From positions 124,001 through 188,000 of the forward strand of contig NZ_JAJNMU010000006.1 in NCBI RefSeq assembly GCF_022458865.1: a stretch of DNA of 64,000 nt. The letters run 5' to 3'. Numbering within the stretch: position 1 is the stretch's first letter; each line of letters starts with the position of its first letter. The position numbers and the translations under genes are program-made. The notes under the pieces are model-generated. The model was not told the origin of the DNA and did not search any database. It saw only the letters and a program-made list of their open reading frames with translations. Origin of the DNA: Paenibacillus periandrae. GTDB lineage: Bacteria > Bacillota > Bacilli > Paenibacillales > NBRC-103111. Shown here one piece after another: positions 53,453-62,325 of the stretch.

Positions 53453-54061
53453 TTACGCTATCATTTCGTAAATACCTATAAGAATTAACAGGACGCCACC
53501 GATCAGATCAGCATATTGACTCACCCAGGTTTTGGAAGCCATCAAGCCGATCCGTGTGCCACAGCTAATAAACACAATTGAAAATAATCCAGCAGCCACT
53601 GTCGTCCATAGAGGGGAGACACCCGTCGCTCCAGCTCCAAATCCGGTCGCCATATTATTCAAGGCCAGAGCCAAGCCCAAGGTTAATGCTTCCTTCCACG
53701 AAATGACTTTATTCAGATCAACGTCAGCCGTTGCAGGATGATGGATAACATCAATCAGACTATGGCTGCCAGCAGCAGACGGTTGGGGAACTGGCGCACG
53801 CCGACGGCTGCTTACTATACCCCAAACCCCGATAAACAAGATCATGAGTGCACCCAACAGGTTAGCTGCAAACCCGGACATGTAGGCTGTCACATATTCT
53901 CCCAGGGTTACAGATACATAGGTACCCAGCATCGTAATAACCGCAATAATCCCATTGGATAATGCCGGTATCCGCGTCGAACGAATGCCGAATGAAATGC
54001 CTATGCCAAGATTATCCAAGTTGGAAGCTAAAGCAATGAAGATAATAGAAATCCAGTGCAT
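53453..54061 (-). CDS. ytaF: MntP/YtaF-family membrane protein
   Basis: 202 residues with six membrane helices in two repeats. The motif ALASNLDNLGIGISFGIR near the N-terminus and ALALNNMATGFGAGATG in the second half mark the MntP/YtaF family; the length and SNLDN text fit YtaF, a sporulation-associated relative of the manganese exporter MntP. A central polar loop of about 45 residues separates the halves. Ion transport is assumed, not shown. No yybP-ykoY manganese riboswitch was seen upstream. Confidence 0.82.
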   Translation of the reverse strand: MHWISIIFIALASNLDNLGIGISFGIRSTRIPALSNGIIAVITMLGTYVSVTLGEYVTAYMSGFAANLLGALMILFIGVWGIVSSRRRAPVPQPSAAGSHSLIDVIHHPATADVDLNKVISWKEALTLGLALALNNMATGFGAGATGVSPLWTTVAAGLFSIVFISCGTRIGLMASKTWVSQYADLIGGVLLILIGIYEMIA

Positions 54062-54257
54062 GTTGATGCCCCCATTTCATCAATATTGAATACCATCTCC
54101 TACCTTATGCCGCCCAGCCCAAATTGTGATTACTTGGGATCAATGCGCCCATAAATTGGCTTGTCAGCAGCATAAGGAATAGCCATGCCTTTATTGGGCA
54201 GGGCACGGGAGCTTGCAGGAACATGCACGACAACATCATGTTTGACGGAGTGATCAT

Positions 54258-55391
54258 ATGAAAGAAAAATTAAAAAAGCTGGATCAACCCATCCTATGGG
54301 TCTTATTCAGCTTCCTCATCATAAGCACGGCTGTCATATTGAGCGCCACCATGGGAACCAGCTACAGTGGATTGCATATTACGAATGCTGTTACCTTCGG
54401 TGTGCTTTTTATTGTGATGATCGGTGTGGCTCTGGTCGACTACCGAATCATAGTCAATCATCTCTCGATCATTATTTACGCCATTGGCATTATTCTGCTG
54501 TTGTTGGTAGCAGCCAAGGGGATGGATATTAACGGGTCCAAACGTTGGCTGAACTTGGGTTTTATGGCCTTTCAGCCTTCGGAAATCATGAAGATTTGCG
54601 TTATTGTCCTACTCGCCAAATGGATGAAAAAAAGAGAGGGTCATTCCCTGCATTTATTCAAGGATCTCCTTCCCATGGCCATTATCGTCTTTGTACCTTT
54701 TTTCCTTGTGCTTGAACAGCCTGACCTTGGAACCTCGATTGTATTTGTCGCTATATTTGTAGGCATGATCTGGATCGGCAATATTCGTCTGACTCACGTC
54801 GTTATTGGCCTTGTTGCCATATGTGTTCTTGTCGCAGGAGTAACGACGCTATACTTGTCCGAATCTCCGCTGTTTTCCAAAATCGTGAAGCCGCATCAAA
54901 TGCAGCGGATTCAGACGTTCCTTGACCCCAAGAACGATCCCGACAACAGCTGGCACGTCGTAAACTCCATCAAGGCTATCTCTGCCGGGCAGCTGACAGG
55001 GGATGGTTATCAAAAGGGTACGTTGGTCCACAGAGGGTATATTCCTTATGATTACGCAGACTCGATCTTTGTTGTTATCGGCGAGGAATTTGGCTTTCTT
55101 GGAGCCTCCGCACTGCTGCTGCTCTATTTTATTTTGATATACAGAATGATCCGAATCGCGATCAATCGCTCTGAATTAGAAGGTACGTACGTCGTCATAG
55201 GAGTTATATCGATGTTTACGCTGCAAATCTTTGAAAATATTGCCATGCATATTGGTTTAATGCCCTTAACAGGCATTGCACTGCCGTTTATCAGCTATGG
55301 AGGCAGCTCACTACTGACAAATATGATCTCCATGGGCTTGGTATTAAGTGTTAAAATTCATCAGACTCCGGAAAGAATCTACTCCGACTAA
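54258..55391 (+). CDS. RodA/FtsW/SpoVE-family peptidoglycan polymerase
   Basis: 377 residues, about ten membrane segments. Family signatures are KRWLNLGFMAFQPSE, LEQPDLGTS (the aspartate is essential in SEDS polymerases) and the C-terminal PLTGIALPFISYGGSS. SEDS proteins polymerise lipid II into glycan strands for elongation, division or the spore cortex. It resembles RodA more than FtsW in length, but no partner penicillin-binding protein gene is adjacent. Its stop codon overlaps the end of the convergent helicase gene by 3-4 nt, so no terminator separates them. Confidence 0.85.
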   Translation: MKEKLKKLDQPILWVLFSFLIISTAVILSATMGTSYSGLHITNAVTFGVLFIVMIGVALVDYRIIVNHLSIIIYAIGIILLLLVAAKGMDINGSKRWLNLGFMAFQPSEIMKICVIVLLAKWMKKREGHSLHLFKDLLPMAIIVFVPFFLVLEQPDLGTSIVFVAIFVGMIWIGNIRLTHVVIGLVAICVLVAGVTTLYLSESPLFSKIVKPHQMQRIQTFLDPKNDPDNSWHVVNSIKAISAGQLTGDGYQKGTLVHRGYIPYDYADSIFVVIGEEFGFLGASALLLLYFILIYRMIRIAINRSELEGTYVVIGVISMFTLQIFENIAMHIGLMPLTGIALPFISYGGSSLLTNMISMGLVLSVKIHQTPERIYSD

Positions 55392-57607
55392 GGGGTTCCA
55401 TCCGCCGGCTCCAACACGCCAAGCTCCATACACATGGTGATCGACAAAGCTTTAATTCCCGTTTTAAAACGAATGTGTACCCGATCCTCCTCGATGCTCG
55501 TAATTTCCCCATGGCCGATAACCCGATGCTTCACAAATTGCCCTACGCCCAGATCCGCTTTATGTCTGAACGCATTGGGATTGTCGGGAATATCGGGTTT
55601 GCGCTTCACCTGTTTCACAGATTGATCTTGGGGAGAGATCGGCTTGGGAGGGCTCAGGATATGCTGAACAGCCGTCACAAATTGAGACGTATTGACCTTC
55701 TCTCCATCACGCTCTTTGTAGGTAATCAGCTCCAGCTGCGATTTGGTTCGTGTCATGCCTACATAAAATAAGCGGACTGCCTCCTCCATAAGCGCCAAAT
55801 CCCCCTTCGCCTGCTTCTCGATATCTTCAGAGGAAGGCAGAATTCCATCTATCAGGTCGATCATATATACCCGTTCAAACTCCAAACCCTTGGAGCTGTG
55901 CAAGGTCGAGAACGTGACGACATTGGCCTCCCGTTGAAACTTGGACTGCTTCATCACGGATTCCAGATGCTTCAGACGCTGGGCAAAATCGGTCATCGTG
56001 TCCAAGGTGGTGGCGATCCCTTCCAGCGTGTTCAGAATCCCGATTACCGTATCCTTGCGGAATCCGAGCCGCTCACTCAGTTTCTCAATGGCTTTCTCAT
56101 AGCCCAGTCTGGTGCGTATTACCTGGATCGCATTGAGCGGCGGCATATCCTTCATCTGAACCAGGGTTTCCTTGCACTCCTGCAATATTTTCCGCTGATA
56201 ATCCTGCAGCTCCACGTAATTCAGCAAATTATCAAAGACGGATTCGTTGTTGTTGATCTCCTTCAGAACGGACATTTGCTGCTTGGTAATGTACCCGCTG
56301 ATTTTGGTATGAATAGCTTCCATAATATCGGCACGCTTGTCCGTAAAGGTCATCCGCATGAAATTCAAAATATCCTTCACAACCCAATGGGAGAAGAAAC
56401 GCAGATCGTGATCCTTCATATAAAAAGGAATGCCCGCCCGCTCAAATTCATTAATCAAAATGACCGATGAAGCATTGTTGCGGTACAAAATGGCAACATC
56501 CCGCAGATTGTCCACCTCTTGAACCTGTTCAATCAGGTACTTCACCTGATATTGATAATCGGCAAAGCTCCTGATCAGAATCGGTTTGTGTGAAGGGTTG
56601 CTTGTAAACATATTTTTGTCATACCGATTCTGATTTCGCTTAATGAATTGATTGGTTACACTGACTATATCTTGAGACGATCTGTAATTCTGCTCCATGA
56701 ACAGCGTTACAGCCTTCGGATAAGCTTCTTTAAAGTTGAGCAAATATGACGGCTCCGCACCACGCCAGCTGTATATCGATTGGTCATCATCCGCGACTAC
56801 ACACAGATTGCCATGCTCACGCACCAGCTTTTCGATAATAGCATGCTGCACCATCGAGGTATCCTGACTTTCATCAGTCAATACATGGTCATATGTGTGC
56901 TGATATTTCTTCAGCAGCTCTCGATCTCGCTCCATAATCTCATTGCATAGTGTCAGCATATCATCATAATCGACCAGCAGCTTGTCGGTGCCTGTTCGTT
57001 TAAACCGTTCGTATTCCCACAGGATCCGATCCGCTTTGGGCACCTCGCATTTGACCAGCGGCCACGATTCTTCAGGAACCATTTTATTTTTGATGTAGCT
57101 GATGTAGGTGGTCAGCTCCTCCATTTGATCCTCGGTAATCGGTTCGTTATGAAGTCTGGTGTACAGGTCCCGCAGAATCAGCTTTTTGTGCAGCGGCAGC
57201 CCTTCCGTCCTCGTCTTCCCCTGCTCCTCAAGCTCCATATTCCCTTCAATCAAATGATAGGTTATTCTCGTTTTGCGAAAATGCTCACGAACGACCTCAA
57301 AGGCCAAACTATGAATGGTAGAAAAATCGACAGGCGGGAGGTCAGGGAAAAAGCGTTGGAACCGTTCTTTCATATCCGCCGCTGAGGCGCGACTGAAGGT
57401 AACGGCCTTGATCCGTGATGGATGCACACGCTTTTCCTCTATTAAATAGCCGATTCTCATAATAATGGTAGTTGTCTTCCCCGATCCCGGCGACGCCAAA
57501 AGAAGCAGGGCACCCTCCGTCTGACGGACAGCCTGCTTCTGAATTTCACTGAGCGACACACCGATTTCGTTATGCTTACGGACAAAAAAATCTTCCTGTT
57601 TCATCAT
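55388..57607 (-). CDS. UvrD/PcrA-type ATP-dependent DNA helicase
   Basis: 739 residues, superfamily 1A helicase. Motifs in order: Q-motif LSEIQKQAV, Walker A ASPGSGKT (38-45), TFSRASAADM, DESQDTSMVQ, DDDQSIYSWRGAEP, QNYRSSQDIV, TLHSSKGLEFERVYMIDLI, and VRLFYVGMTRTKSQLELI. The last 55 residues (ADLGVGQFVKHRVIGHGEIT...) form a small beta domain like the PcrA tail that contacts RNA polymerase. Start is set at ATG 57607, with AAAGGG about 12 nt upstream; a much earlier frame opening adds sequence that overlaps the previous gene. It unwinds 3'-5' in repair or replication restart and looks like a paralog of the main PcrA. Confidence 0.87.
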   Translation of the reverse strand: MMKQEDFFVRKHNEIGVSLSEIQKQAVRQTEGALLLLASPGSGKTTTIIMRIGYLIEEKRVHPSRIKAVTFSRASAADMKERFQRFFPDLPPVDFSTIHSLAFEVVREHFRKTRITYHLIEGNMELEEQGKTRTEGLPLHKKLILRDLYTRLHNEPITEDQMEELTTYISYIKNKMVPEESWPLVKCEVPKADRILWEYERFKRTGTDKLLVDYDDMLTLCNEIMERDRELLKKYQHTYDHVLTDESQDTSMVQHAIIEKLVREHGNLCVVADDDQSIYSWRGAEPSYLLNFKEAYPKAVTLFMEQNYRSSQDIVSVTNQFIKRNQNRYDKNMFTSNPSHKPILIRSFADYQYQVKYLIEQVQEVDNLRDVAILYRNNASSVILINEFERAGIPFYMKDHDLRFFSHWVVKDILNFMRMTFTDKRADIMEAIHTKISGYITKQQMSVLKEINNNESVFDNLLNYVELQDYQRKILQECKETLVQMKDMPPLNAIQVIRTRLGYEKAIEKLSERLGFRKDTVIGILNTLEGIATTLDTMTDFAQRLKHLESVMKQSKFQREANVVTFSTLHSSKGLEFERVYMIDLIDGILPSSEDIEKQAKGDLALMEEAVRLFYVGMTRTKSQLELITYKERDGEKVNTSQFVTAVQHILSPPKPISPQDQSVKQVKRKPDIPDNPNAFRHKADLGVGQFVKHRVIGHGEITSIEEDRVHIRFKTGIKALSITMCMELGVLEPADGTP

Positions 57608-57641
57608 GATCGTAATATTCCCTTTCAAAAGTAAATGAATC

Positions 57642-58250
57642 TTATTCAAAAACAACCTCTTTATCCAAAATGATATCCTTGGGTGGAGTCTCCATGGGAG
57701 CTGCATATGGTATCAAGCCTAAGCTAAATTCACTGATATTATTAGGCAGCGGTGGCATGACCATAAAACGAACCTGAGCTTGTCCCCCACCACCATGGGA
57801 ACCGTTTCTACGAACATAGTATTCCTGATTACCTTTTACCTCCAGCAGCAATTGCGGACGAATATGACCATTCATTTCTTCACCTTGTACTTGCTCAATT
57901 TCCAGAAAGACAATACTTGCGTTCTTATGCTGCATGGCATGTGTCAAATGATATTCAAAACCATCAACAAACGTCTTTTTCATAATGGGCAGCACACTCA
58001 GCAGTTCACCTGGTTCATTTGGCATCTTGGGTTTACTTCTCTCATTAAGACTGTGCATAAGCCAACTGATTGTGGGAATGTCCATATCATAGCTTATTGC
58101 CCATTCCTGCATAATTTCTTTTGTTGGAAAGTACCGTTTGCCGTTAGCAAGCAGCTTGCGTTCATTCAGAAGTCTCAGGATCGTTTCGTCAACGGCTCTA
58201 AATTGATCATTATATTCATTCGGTATCAGCTGCATTTCACCCCAACCCAT
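57642..58250 (-). CDS. Unknown soluble protein upstream of the helicase
   Basis: 202 residues. The start (AVDETILRLLNERKLLANGK) resembles the first helix of chorismate mutase-like folds, but no catalytic set is apparent. The C-terminal half is beta-rich with a glycine stretch (RRNGSHGGGGQAQVRF). AAAGGAG lies 9 nt before ATG 58250. It is set between the interrupted epimerase gene and the helicase, and all three run in the same direction with short gaps. The family is not recognised. Confidence 0.65.
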   Translation of the reverse strand: MGWGEMQLIPNEYNDQFRAVDETILRLLNERKLLANGKRYFPTKEIMQEWAISYDMDIPTISWLMHSLNERSKPKMPNEPGELLSVLPIMKKTFVDGFEYHLTHAMQHKNASIVFLEIEQVQGEEMNGHIRPQLLLEVKGNQEYYVRRNGSHGGGGQAQVRFMVMPPLPNNISEFSLGLIPYAAPMETPPKDIILDKEVVFE

Positions 58251-58267
58251 TGTCGTTGTCTCCTTTA

Positions 58268-58372
58268 TTATAGAAATCCATTTTCCCTTAGGCTAGCTAC
58301 GGATTGTGCCAAGGAATCACTCGTTTTCACTTCAATAACGACCGAACAATCATGTGTGCGGGCAAATTCCAA
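58268..58372 (-). other. Coding remnant downstream of the in-frame TGA of the epimerase gene
   Basis: In the same frame as the preceding gene, the text continues past the TGA (58373-58375) as LEFARTHDCSVVIEVKTSDS and on to a TAA at 58268-58270. This is what the C-terminus of a TIM-barrel epimerase should look like, with the late strand VVIEVK supplying a metal-binding glutamate. The ribosome site of the next gene overlaps the TAA, so this was the original gene end. Confidence 0.7.
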
Positions 58373-59056
58373 TCAGTTGTTTATGGGTACGATGCCCGTA
58401 TATAAAGCTTGATGATCTGACTTGCCATTATAATCATGTAAGTGCATATGTTGAATGCGATTGCTGTAATGAGCGAAGAACGATTCCTCTGCAAAGCCTG
58501 CTTTAGCATCATGACCAACATCCCAGGTCAAATAAAAGTTATCGAAAGCACTTAGCTGATCAAGAGCTTTTCGAATATAAGGAAGTTGAAAATTGCCAGT
58601 ATTCTCAATACATAAGGCTACATCGTAGGCTGCAGCTATTTGATAAAGCTCTGCATACGAATCCTGAAGCAATTCCCGAAAATTGGATTCGTACTGTTCA
58701 TTGATCCAGACTTTTGTCTGCGGCAGGGTAAAATAAATCCCATTATTCATATGCATGTTCAAGGTTTGGATACCTGATAAATGAGCCCATTCCATCGCTT
58801 GTCTGCAGCGTTCCAAATGCCCCTTCCTTATTGAAGGGTGATAGGAGGATACATCCAATTCTTCGGGAAGATGTATCGTAAACTCCACGCCGTATTGTTC
58901 TTGATAGGTTCTTATATCTGAACAGCTTAAATTTTCGGGCATGCAGATAGGCAAGTTCATATTTAATTCGATAAAATCCAAACCTAGTTTTTTGCACAAC
59001 TGGACATTTTCAGCAATGGAAGTGTATTGTACCAATGTAGGCATTCCAAGCTTCAT
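58373..59056 (-). CDS. Sugar phosphate isomerase/epimerase (xylose-isomerase-like TIM barrel), truncated by TGA
   Basis: 227 residues before the stop, beginning MKLGMPTLVQYTSIAENVQL. Barrel motifs are FIELNMN, LNMHMNNG, CIENTGN, TWDVGHD and the metal-site strand MHLHDYNGKSD. The family coordinates a metal with Glu, Asp and His residues. The stop is a TGA where a TGG (Trp) would be expected: the frame continues for about 34 more sensible codons. The product therefore lacks the last strand and its conserved glutamate. Unless the TGA is read through, the gene is probably inactive. A plain sequencing error cannot be excluded. Confidence 0.75.
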   Translation of the reverse strand: MKLGMPTLVQYTSIAENVQLCKKLGLDFIELNMNLPICMPENLSCSDIRTYQEQYGVEFTIHLPEELDVSSYHPSIRKGHLERCRQAMEWAHLSGIQTLNMHMNNGIYFTLPQTKVWINEQYESNFRELLQDSYAELYQIAAAYDVALCIENTGNFQLPYIRKALDQLSAFDNFYLTWDVGHDAKAGFAEESFFAHYSNRIQHMHLHDYNGKSDHQALYTGIVPINN

Positions 59057-59198
59057 ATGAATCCCTCCTCGATCAGGACTAACCCTATTATAACAGCTGC
59101 CCCCTTGTCTTGTCCTTCAACTCAAATATAGCAAGAATTATCAAGAAGTAAACGCGAATACCGACTAGAATGGAAACAAAGGGAGGCCACCCGATCGC

Positions 59199-60107
59199 AT
59201 GAAGGAAGACTATCTGAAGCAGATTCAAGCGACCATCGATTATGTAGAGACACATATAGCTGAGGAGCTGTCACTGGAGCGACTGGCGCAGGTTGCGAGG
59301 CTCTCCGATTATCATTTTCATCGCGTCTTCCTATCCATGGCGGAGGTTACGGTGATGGAATACGTGCGCACACGACGATTGGCGCTCTCTGCTTATCAGG
59401 TAGCCTACTCAGATGCACGGATGCTGGACATTGCGCTGGAGAACGGATTTCAGAATCATGAGACATTTACTCGTGCCTTCAAGCGCATGTTCCAAATGAC
59501 GCCGACCGATTACCGCAAGAAAGGGATTCAACCGCCCAAGTATTCAAAGCTGAACGTGCTTCAACGCAAGTACAATCCTTATTTAGGAGGCATTCGTATG
59601 GAATACCGCATCATCACCAAACCTGCTTTTAAAGTTGTAGGTTATGAGCTTCGTACTTCAACCAATAACGGGGAGAACCTGCAGCAAATCCCGGCTTTTT
59701 GGCAGGAATATCTTCAAAAAGGCTGGTCCAGGTCCATTCCGAACCGTGTCCATCGAGATAGTCCCGTCGAGCTTGGGATTTGTCACAGCTTCGATATGGA
59801 TTCGGGTACCTTCACGTATTTGATCGGCATGGAGGCTGAGCATTTCGAAGGGGTGCCAGACGGCCTCGTATGCCGCGAGTTCATGTCCGCCGAATATGCC
59901 GTGTTTACAACACCGAAAGTTCCGCATGATCAGTTCTCCCCCTCCATTCAAAGCACATGGAAATCGATTTTCGCGGAATGGTTTCCGCATTCCGGTTACG
60001 AGCACGCCGGGACACCGGAGTTCGAGCTCTACGACGAACGCTGTCACCCCGACAAGCCAGATGCACAGATGGACATCTACATTCCCATTAAACATAAAGA
60101 TGCCTGA
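59199..60107 (+). CDS. AraC-type regulator with GyrI-like ligand domain (second copy)
   Basis: 302 residues. The N-terminal AraC domain (about 8-110, with LERLAQVARLSDYHFHRVFL and LDIALENGFQNHETFTRAFK) is followed by a GyrI-like effector domain (about 135-300). It has the same layout as the protein at 32944-33819, sharing an [26 protein letters not shown] region. AGGGAGG lies about 12 nt before the ATG. A strong terminator follows, so it is transcribed alone. Sensing of a drug-like compound is likely from the domain; the targets are unknown. Confidence 0.87.
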   Translation: MKEDYLKQIQATIDYVETHIAEELSLERLAQVARLSDYHFHRVFLSMAEVTVMEYVRTRRLALSAYQVAYSDARMLDIALENGFQNHETFTRAFKRMFQMTPTDYRKKGIQPPKYSKLNVLQRKYNPYLGGIRMEYRIITKPAFKVVGYELRTSTNNGENLQQIPAFWQEYLQKGWSRSIPNRVHRDSPVELGICHSFDMDSGTFTYLIGMEAEHFEGVPDGLVCREFMSAEYAVFTTPKVPHDQFSPSIQSTWKSIFAEWFPHSGYEHAGTPEFELYDERCHPDKPDAQMDIYIPIKHKDA

Positions 60108-60115
60108 TCAGACAC

Positions 60116-60152
60116 AAAAGGATGCCGCTTACTAAGCGCTGCATCCTTTTTG
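60116..60152 (+). terminator. Rho-independent terminator of the AraC-GyrI gene
   Basis: AAAAGGATGC (60116-60125) pairs perfectly with GCATCCTTTT (60141-60150), with a smaller GCTT/AAGC pairing inside, ending in a T-run. It begins 8 nt past the stop codon. Confidence 0.85.
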
Positions 60153-60215
60153 TTAGAATTCGCCTTCAAAATTAGCAATCCACAAGAAACCCAAATCAAT
60201 GTTTTATGATAAATT

Positions 60216-60384
60216 CTAGAAGTTTGGTGAAGAACGAGCGCAGCGGCCAAATGATCCTGGAGAAGCGTAAGCGTTCGCCTTTGAAATCGTGAATAAACCG
60301 CTTAATCTCATCTAATTTCACGATTTCAACAGCGATCGGAAGGATATTTGGCCGCGCAGCGAGACTTATTCACCGGACTTCTAG
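60216..60384. repeat. MITE-like palindromic element, copy B
   Basis: A 169-nt element with imperfect terminal inverted repeats of 43-44 nt (60216-60258 and 60341-60384), each ending in CTAGAAG/CTTCTAG, and an inner inverted repeat TTGAAATCGTGAA / TTCACGATTTCAA. The left half is related to the element at 40545-40605. It fills most of the 324-nt gap between the AraC-GyrI and DoxX genes and encodes nothing, so a miniature transposable element or REP-type repeat is the best description. Confidence 0.65.
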
Positions 60385-60431
60385 TTGTTGGATGGAATAC
60401 AATTAATCAGGTAAGAAAAGGAGCTTTCACA

Positions 60432-60815
60432 ATGAAAAATGGAAAAATGAAAACGATTCTTTATTGGGTAACCACGATATTCGGTCCAGCAAGCTTCGTC
60501 ATCGGCGGCTTCCTGTTCGTCACTCACGGCGAGCAGCAGGTGGCCGTATTGAACCAGCTCGGTTACCCCGTCTATGTAGCTACCATTCTGGGTGTCTGGA
60601 AGCTTCTGGGTGTTATTGCTATCGTGATCCCACGCTTTCCGCGTTTGAAGGAATGGGCCTATGCAGGTTTTTTCTTCGAGCTCAGCGGTGCGGCTGCATC
60701 CCATGCATTGTCGGGTGACGGCCTTGCTCTCACCGCCCAACCGCTCGTCTTCCTGGCACTGGTCATCGCGTCGTGGGCACTGCGTCCGTCCAGCCGCAAG
60801 CTTGTCGCACAATAG
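60432..60815 (+). CDS. DoxX-like membrane protein
   Basis: 127 residues, four membrane helices (YWVTTIFGPASFVIGGFLFV, ATILGVWKLLGVIAIVIP, EWAYAGFFFELSGAAASHAL, LVFLALVIASWAL). The GxxK/GVWKLLG pattern after helix two is typical of the DoxX-like family of small quinone-linked or redox membrane proteins. AAAGGAG lies 8 nt before ATG 60432. It starts 48 nt downstream of the palindromic element, which may lie between gene and promoter. Confidence 0.8.
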   Translation: MKNGKMKTILYWVTTIFGPASFVIGGFLFVTHGEQQVAVLNQLGYPVYVATILGVWKLLGVIAIVIPRFPRLKEWAYAGFFFELSGAAASHALSGDGLALTAQPLVFLALVIASWALRPSSRKLVAQ

Positions 60816-60878
60816 GATATAGGATAGGTTATCAACAGATTCATATCCAGGACAGGACGGTTCCGACGATCAAGGTCT

Positions 60879-61146
60879 TCAGATCACGCATACCGGGATC
60901 AGCATGTCGTGAAAAGGGTTAAGCTCATACACCTGCAGCTCCTGCTCCTCCTTCCACAAACTCATAAATAATTGGTGAAGCTTGGGATATGGTTTGACAT
61001 ATAACTCAAACATAGTCGGCTCAAACAAGATGATACTGCGTGTGTAGGACTCAGCCTCATCGGTATCTACGTGCGCCGACTGTTTGCTTTTTAAAAGTAA
61101 ATGTACTGTGATCCCGATCGAGTGCAATATACTCCATTTTGTTCAC
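60879..61146 (-). pseudogene. Small gene apparently broken by a frameshift in a T5/A5 tract
   Basis: GGGAGGG lies 9 nt before GTG 61146 on the minus strand, which opens NKMEYIALDRDHSTFTFKK. That frame soon ends, but after the A5 tract (complement of 61088-61092) the neighbouring frame runs cleanly to 60879 with SAHVDTDEAESYTRSIILFE and LYVKPYPKLHQLFMSLWKEE. Joined, they give a single product of about 88 residues. Alone, the second frame has only a TTG start at 61127. No family is recognised. The break could be real or a homopolymer sequencing error. Confidence 0.45.
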
Positions 61147-61287
61147 GAAGGTGTTCCCTCCCAAAAATATCAATCCAACAAGATTTTACACAATGGAGTT
61201 TTCAGCCGATTGGACAGCCAAGAAAATATGGTCGGGTGCGCCAACCGGCGTGGACCAGGCACTGCGCAAATCATAGAACACAAATAA

Positions 61288-61323
61288 GGGCAGAGAAGCT
61301 TATTAAACAGCTCCCTGCCTTTG
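61288..61323 (-). terminator. Terminator after the SDR gene
   Basis: On the minus strand GGCAG...AGCT pairs with AGCT...CTGCC (imperfect, about 10 bp, arms near 61288-61300 and 61309-61320), followed by CTTATTTG. It lies about 80 nt past the SDR stop codon. Confidence 0.5.
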
Positions 61324-61401
61324 CTTATGAGTACTATCTTCTATATCTGCTTCCGATAGAAACCAACCGCTGCTGCTGATAGTTGTTAAGGAAATGCAGT
61401 C

Positions 61402-62220
61402 TTATTTAAAGTTTGCCATAACCTTTTCCAAATATTCCTCAATCGGCACAGAATTTCTGAGTGCGACCAGATTCTTGCTGGATTGGCCTACCAGTGTACG
61501 GAATTGCTGGCTGGTCCCGGTTGCCAAGGCCTCAATCTCATCGACGATATTTTGTGGGTCCTCCAATTGACTGCTGTCTATATTTTCGAACATGCGCTTC
61601 ACTTTTGCGGTTATGGCATCATAGTCCTTAATATCTTCGTTTGTGTTCCAGATGACGTTATTCACAAAATTATTACCACTGGAACCGTCATGCTCCACCA
61701 ATCTTAATTCGATATTCAGCGGCTTCAGCTCGTAATAAAGCCCTTCGATCAGTCCTTCCAATGCGAATTTCGACATGTTATACAACGATCCGGTCGGTAC
61801 GGCAGTCGTAACCCCCATCATGGAGCTGATGTTGATGAACATGCCTCCCCCATTAGCACGATAGTGCGGCAAAAACGCACGAATCACATTAATCGGGCCA
61901 CGAACGTTAACAGCAAACTGCCAATCAATAGCTTCCTCATCGGCTAGCTCCAAGGCACCGTAGGTACCCATCCCTGCGTTATTCACAACCACATCGATTC
62001 GACTGAATGCAGCAATCGCCTGCTCTACCGCTGTTCGTACCTGCTGCACATCTGTAACATCCAGCTTGAAGATTTTAATGTTGCTGTACTTGGTAAGCTC
62101 GGTTTCCTTGTCAGGCGTGCGCATCGTAGCGGCTACGTTCCAGCCCATCTTGGCAAAATGAATTGCTGTTAATTTTCCCAGCCCAGAGCTGGCTCCTGTA
62201 ATAAAAATCGTTTTGTTCAT
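61402..62220 (-). CDS. SDR-family oxidoreductase under TetR control
   Basis: 272 residues: TGASSGLGK glycine loop, NNAGMG, serine strand ISSMMG, catalytic pair YNMSK. The text fits classical NADP-dependent SDRs of broad substrate range. GAGGAGAT lies 8-9 nt before the ATG. The upstream gap (62221-62325) carries a 23-nt sequence identical to one in front of the TetR gene, so both are controlled by that repressor. Substrate unknown; such TetR/SDR pairs often respond to quinones or aldehydes. Confidence 0.87.
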   Translation of the reverse strand: MNKTIFITGASSGLGKLTAIHFAKMGWNVAATMRTPDKETELTKYSNIKIFKLDVTDVQQVRTAVEQAIAAFSRIDVVVNNAGMGTYGALELADEEAIDWQFAVNVRGPINVIRAFLPHYRANGGGMFINISSMMGVTTAVPTGSLYNMSKFALEGLIEGLYYELKPLNIELRLVEHDGSSGNNFVNNVIWNTNEDIKDYDAITAKVKRMFENIDSSQLEDPQNIVDEIEALATGTSQQFRTLVGQSSKNLVALRNSVPIEEYLEKVMANFK

Positions 62221-62278
62221 GGGTTGATCTCCTCTTTCTGATTTGTTTTATTTGGATCATTCTCAATCTCTTACATGT

Positions 62279-62301
62279 ATAGATCGAATGTTCATTCTAT
62301 T
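62279..62301. promoter_or_regulatory. TetR operator copy 1 (SDR promoter)
   Basis: A 23-nt sequence with the palindromic core GAATGTTCATTC, identical base for base to 62972-62994. It lies 60-80 nt before the SDR start codon and 24 nt past the TetR stop codon. Confidence 0.8.
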
Positions 62302-62325
62302 GACTTTTAAAAAAATCGGCCCTGG

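Noticed and set aside
54062..54257. Possible manganese (yybP-ykoY) riboswitch before the MntP/YtaF gene
   Set aside because: The conserved loop sequences of that riboswitch were not found on the minus strand, and the protein looks like YtaF rather than MntP.
54130..54280. Minus-strand protein-like text (VVVHVPASSRALPNKGMAIP onward) between ytaF and the RodA-like gene
   Set aside because: It has no usable start codon or ribosome site, and its upstream part runs antisense into the RodA-like gene. A gene remnant is possible but not supported.
61192..61275. 27-codon plus-strand frame beginning MEFSADWTAKK
   Set aside because: No ribosome site and very short; composition alone is not enough.
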